From Lysobacterales bacterium (GTDB taxonomy: Bacteria; Pseudomonadota; Gammaproteobacteria; Xanthomonadales; Rhodanobacteraceae), in assembly GCA_013298265.1 (NCBI GenBank), contig JAAFHE010000191.1, forward strand, positions 1 to 7,112: a stretch of 7,112 nt of DNA. Direction: 5' to 3'. Shown here one piece after another: positions 4,505-7,112 of the stretch. The notes under the pieces were generated by a model that saw only the letters and a list, made by a program, of their open reading frames with translations, had not been told where the DNA came from and did no database searches. Position numbers and translations under genes: made by a program. Within the stretch, counting starts at the first letter, position 1; each line of letters opens with the position of its first letter.

Positions 4505-7112
4505 CTAAGGGAAGTTGAGCGACAGCGCACGTTGCGCCGCAACATTGTCGGGATCGAGCGGCATCATCCACATGTCCGACGCCCCGCGCAGGCCGCTGCG
4601 CGCGAGCAGATGCCGGCGCCGCGCGTCTCCGCAGGCCGATGCCGGGTCGGTGGCCTGCATGACGCTGTGCGCGAGCAGTTCGGCGAGCACGTCGTTGCGT
4701 CCCTGCGCATCGGCGTCGAGCGCAGCGAGCTTGCGCGAAGCCGCATCGGCTTTGCCATTGCGGCGGTCCAGCAGCGCCTCGATCGTGCGCAGGCGGCGCT
4801 GTGCGACCCAATCGTCGGATGCGCTCAGCGCTGCCGCGCGGGAGAACTGCCGCTCCGCATCCGGGCGGTTTCCTTCCGCCAGCGCAATCTCAGCGAACGC
4901 GATTCTCGCGTCGGCTTCCAACTGGCTGTAACCCGCCCGTTCGATCGCCGGCAGTACGGCTTCCAGCCGCTGCCTCGCGTCGGCGGTGCGGCCGGTACGC
5001 GCCAGCATCGGAGCGAAATCGATGGTCAACATCCAGCGGTCGGGAGTGCTCGGACTCGCCTCGATGCCGTGCTCGAGTTCCGCGAGACGCCGCCGCGCGT
5101 CACTGACGTTGCCGCCATGTACCGCCAGGGTGGCCTCGCCGAGCGCGGCCAAGGTCCGGTAGTACTCGTGATCGGTTGCCTGACAGCCGGCAAAGGCCAC
5201 GCGGGCGTCGGCAGGACGGCCCTGAGCCAGCGCGATCTCACCGCGCAGGCAACCCAGGCCGGCCGAGAGCGTAGGCAAATTGTCCGGATTCTTGCCGCGC
5301 AGCATCTGTTCGGTGTCATTGACTATGGCCAGGGCGCGCTCACTGTCGCCGCGACGCCAGGCCAGCCCTGCTTCGAACAGGCCGAGCCAGTAGGCCGCGG
5401 CGCCTTGCGGCGGGTCTGCACGCAGCGCGGCGATGCGCCCGTCGGCGGCGGTGTAGTCGCCGCGCAGCAGATCTTCGTGCAGCAGATCGAGGGTCAGCCA
5501 CCGTGCCGTGAGCCGGTCGCCGCCGGACTCGGCCGCGGCGGCGGCTTGCGACATGCGCTCCCGATACGCCGTGGCATCGCCGCGGTGATAGTGGAAAAAC
5601 GCGCTGCGCGCCAGGGCTTCGACTTCGATGGCAAGGTTGCCCGCGGCACGCGCCTCGAACAGCAGTTCATCGAGGCGATCGGCCGGGAGGTCGCGGGAAC
5701 CGCGCAGCGTGCCGGCAAACAGGCGGGCACGCAGGGTGCCGAGCCGGTCACCCGCGCGAACGAAGTCGTCCGCCGCTTCGGCCAACGCCGCTTCGGCATC
5801 GCCGGGATGCCCCAGCCAGTCCTGGGCGTCGGCGATGATCATCAGCGCGCGCGCACGCTCGAATGGCCAGCCGAGCCGCTTGGCCAGCACTTCGGCCTTC
5901 TGGGCGGCGGACAGCGCACGCGTCGGACTGCCGACGGCGAGTTCGGTCAGGGCGTGTTCGATCAGCCAGCGCGTCGCGTGGGTCAGCGACGGCAGCGCAT
6001 CGGTCTGCAATACCGCGAGCGCTTCAGCGCTGCGTCCTGCACGGCGCAAACTGCGCGCCTGAGCGAGCTGATAGACCGGATCATTGCCTTTCCGCTCGGC
6101 CAGCGCCGCGAATGCCGCCGCCGCATCGTCGTGCCGCTGGTTGATCGCCTGTAGCCGAGCCGCCGCGGGCTCGGCGGCCGCGGCCGGAAGCTGCCGCACC
6201 CAGGCGGCGGCACTGGTGGCCTCGGCCTCCGCTGCGCCTTGCTGACCGAGTTCGACGAGGCTCTCGGCGAGCTTCAGCCGCGCGTAGCCAAACGCGGGTG
6301 AGCGTTCAACCGCGAGTCGATACTCGCGTGCCGCATCGCTCCATCGGTGCTGCTGTTCGGCGCGCAGGCCTGCGACTAGCGTGGCTGCCGCCTCCGGCGA
6401 CAGATCCAATGGCGGCCATTCCTGGGCGGCAGCTTCTCCGGAAACGACCGCATAGACTTGCCGACTGACGGCATCGAGCACCGTGGGCAGGCGGTCCAGC
6501 GAGCTGGTCGCGACGATATCGGGAATCGCTCGCGGACCATGGAAACGAGCGCTGACGCGCCATTCGCCGGTTGGGTCGGCCAACTGCTCGACACCGAGCA
6601 GGACGAGCAGGTCTTCGCCCGACCCGGATTCGTCCGTGCCGCGATCGACTCTGAGCGTGCCGACACTGCCCAGCTTCCAGTCCAGCCACGATTGCAGCAA
6701 CTCCGCGGGCCAGCGCGCATCGGCTGTCTGTGCCGCGTCGGCGGAAACCACGAGCACTACCCGCGAGTGTGCGGGCGCAAGCGTCTGCCAGCGCAGGACG
6801 GCGGCCAGTACGACTACCAGGGCCGCGGCAATCGCGACGGATACGGCAACACGGCGTCGGCGTGCCGGCGTTTCGGCGGGTGGGCACGCAAGCCCGGGCT
6901 CGGCGGCGGACATCGCTGCGTCGATGCCCGCCTCATGGGCGGCGGGCGCCTCGGCGGGCAAGGCCACGGGCTGTACGGTGTGAGGGGGGTCGAACACATA
7001 GCCCTGCTTGGCCACCGTGCCGACCCAGTTCTTGGCCTCAGGCCCGAGCGCTTTGCGCAACATCCACATTGTCGTGGTCAGGTTCGCGTCCTCGACCACG
7101 AGGCCGGGCCAG
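4505..7112 (-). CDS. Membrane-anchored CadC/ToxR-type transcriptional regulator with periplasmic TPR-rich sensor region, 5' end beyond the window
   Basis: One-component regulator, 868 residues visible; about 60-70 N-terminal residues are probably missing to the right. The frame is open to the edge and reads WPGLVVEDANLTTTMWMLRK, then TVAKQGYVF. This is the recognition helix and terminal wing of an OmpR/PhoB-type winged-helix domain. Numbering here is from the GTG at 7099, which lies inside that domain and is not the true start. A proline/alanine-rich linker (about 38-79) leads to RRRR and a single transmembrane helix (about 84-103), placing the DNA-binding part in the cytoplasm and the rest in the periplasm. 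An alpha/beta segment (about 112-222) precedes about 600 residues of alanine/leucine-rich helical repeats (about 238-840) with TPR-like spacing, a likely protein- or peptide-binding surface. No receiver or kinase domain is visible. The gene lies directly upstream of the secreted protease, in the same direction, 193 bases apart. Target genes and signal are unknown; protease control is inference. Confidence 0.9.
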   Translation of the reverse strand, partial: WPGLVVEDANLTTTMWMLRKALGPEAKNWVGTVAKQGYVFDPPHTVQPVALPAEAPAAHEAGIDAAMSAAEPGLACPPAETPARRRRVAVSVAIAAALVVVLAAVLRWQTLAPAHSRVVLVVSADAAQTADARWPAELLQSWLDWKLGSVGTLRVDRGTDESGSGEDLLVLLGVEQLADPTGEWRVSARFHGPRAIPDIVATSSLDRLPTVLDAVSRQVYAVVSGEAAAQEWPPLDLSPEAAATLVAGLRAEQQHRWSDAAREYRLAVERSPAFGYARLKLAESLVELGQQGAAEAEATSAAAWVRQLPAAAAEPAAARLQAINQRHDDAAAAFAALAERKGNDPVYQLAQARSLRRAGRSAEALAVLQTDALPSLTHATRWLIEHALTELAVGSPTRALSAAQKAEVLAKRLGWPFERARALMIIADAQDWLGHPGDAEAALAEAADDFVRAGDRLGTLRARLFAGTLRGSRDLPADRLDELLFEARAAGNLAIEVEALARSAFFHYHRGDATAYRERMSQAAAAAESGGDRLTARWLTLDLLHEDLLRGDYTAADGRIAALRADPPQGAAAYWLGLFEAGLAWRRGDSERALAIVNDTEQMLRGKNPDNLPTLSAGLGCLRGEIALAQGRPADARVAFAGCQATDHEYYRTLAALGEATLAVHGGNVSDARRRLAELEHGIEASPSTPDRWMLTIDFAPMLARTGRTADARQRLEAVLPAIERAGYSQLEADARIAFAEIALAEGNRPDAERQFSRAAALSASDDWVAQRRLRTIEALLDRRNGKADAASRKLAALDADAQGRNDVLAELLAHSVMQATDPASACGDARRRHLLARSGLRGASDMWMMPLDPDNVAAQRALSLNFP

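Noticed and set aside
4532..6154. A 540-codon plus-strand open frame opposite the regulator gene
   Set aside because: It is a shadow of the high-GC regulator gene. Its translation is arginine/glycine/glutamine-rich with no recognisable domain, whereas the minus-strand frame has a winged helix, a transmembrane helix and TPR-like repeats.
7097..7099. GTG at 7097-7099 as the start of the regulator
   Set aside because: The frame stays open upstream with WPGL, which continues the winged-helix family motif (WPGLVVEDANL). The GTG is therefore an internal valine, and the true start lies outside the window.

Overview
The window is GC-rich, and every protein-coding gene I can support lies on the minus strand, so the genes read right to left. 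The proteins look gammaproteobacterial and most resemble Xanthomonadales (Lysobacter, Xanthomonas, Rhodanobacter and relatives). The evidence is the leucine-dehydrogenase-type enzyme, the secreted M4 protease with PKD and PPC tails, and the membrane-anchored winged-helix/TPR regulator. The taxonomic call is inferred from remembered family resemblance and was not searched.

Layout in transcription order: (1) 7112-4505, a one-component membrane regulator cut by the right edge, with an OmpR/CadC-type DNA-binding domain, one transmembrane helix and a large periplasmic TPR-rich region. (2) 4504-4312, a 193-base gap with a hairpin behind the regulator and short repeats in front of the protease. (3) 4311-2062, a complete secreted thermolysin-family zinc protease (signal peptide, FTP/PepSY propeptide, M4 catalytic domain, PKD, PPC), followed by a strong GC hairpin at 2053-2028. 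(4) 1822-1223, a small secreted beta-sandwich (carbohydrate-binding-like) protein with its own probable -10 box at 1860-1855. (5) 1222-714, a 509-base noncoding stretch with a perfect 16-bp inverted repeat. (6) 713-1, the first 237 codons of a leucine/branched-chain amino acid dehydrogenase, cut by the left edge.

A plausible joint reading is a degradative, scavenging lifestyle. The exported protease would release peptides, the exported binding protein may act on an extracellular ligand, and the cytoplasmic dehydrogenase deaminates branched-chain amino acids. The membrane regulator directly upstream of the protease is a candidate for its control. Only the gene adjacency is seen; the regulatory link is inferred.

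Most of the window is ordinary chromosomal sequence. I saw no mobile elements, CRISPR arrays, tRNA or rRNA genes. The features most worth a second look are the 33-base palindrome at 1030-1062, the regulator/protease pair with its intervening repeats, and the uncharacterised secreted protein at 1223-1822.
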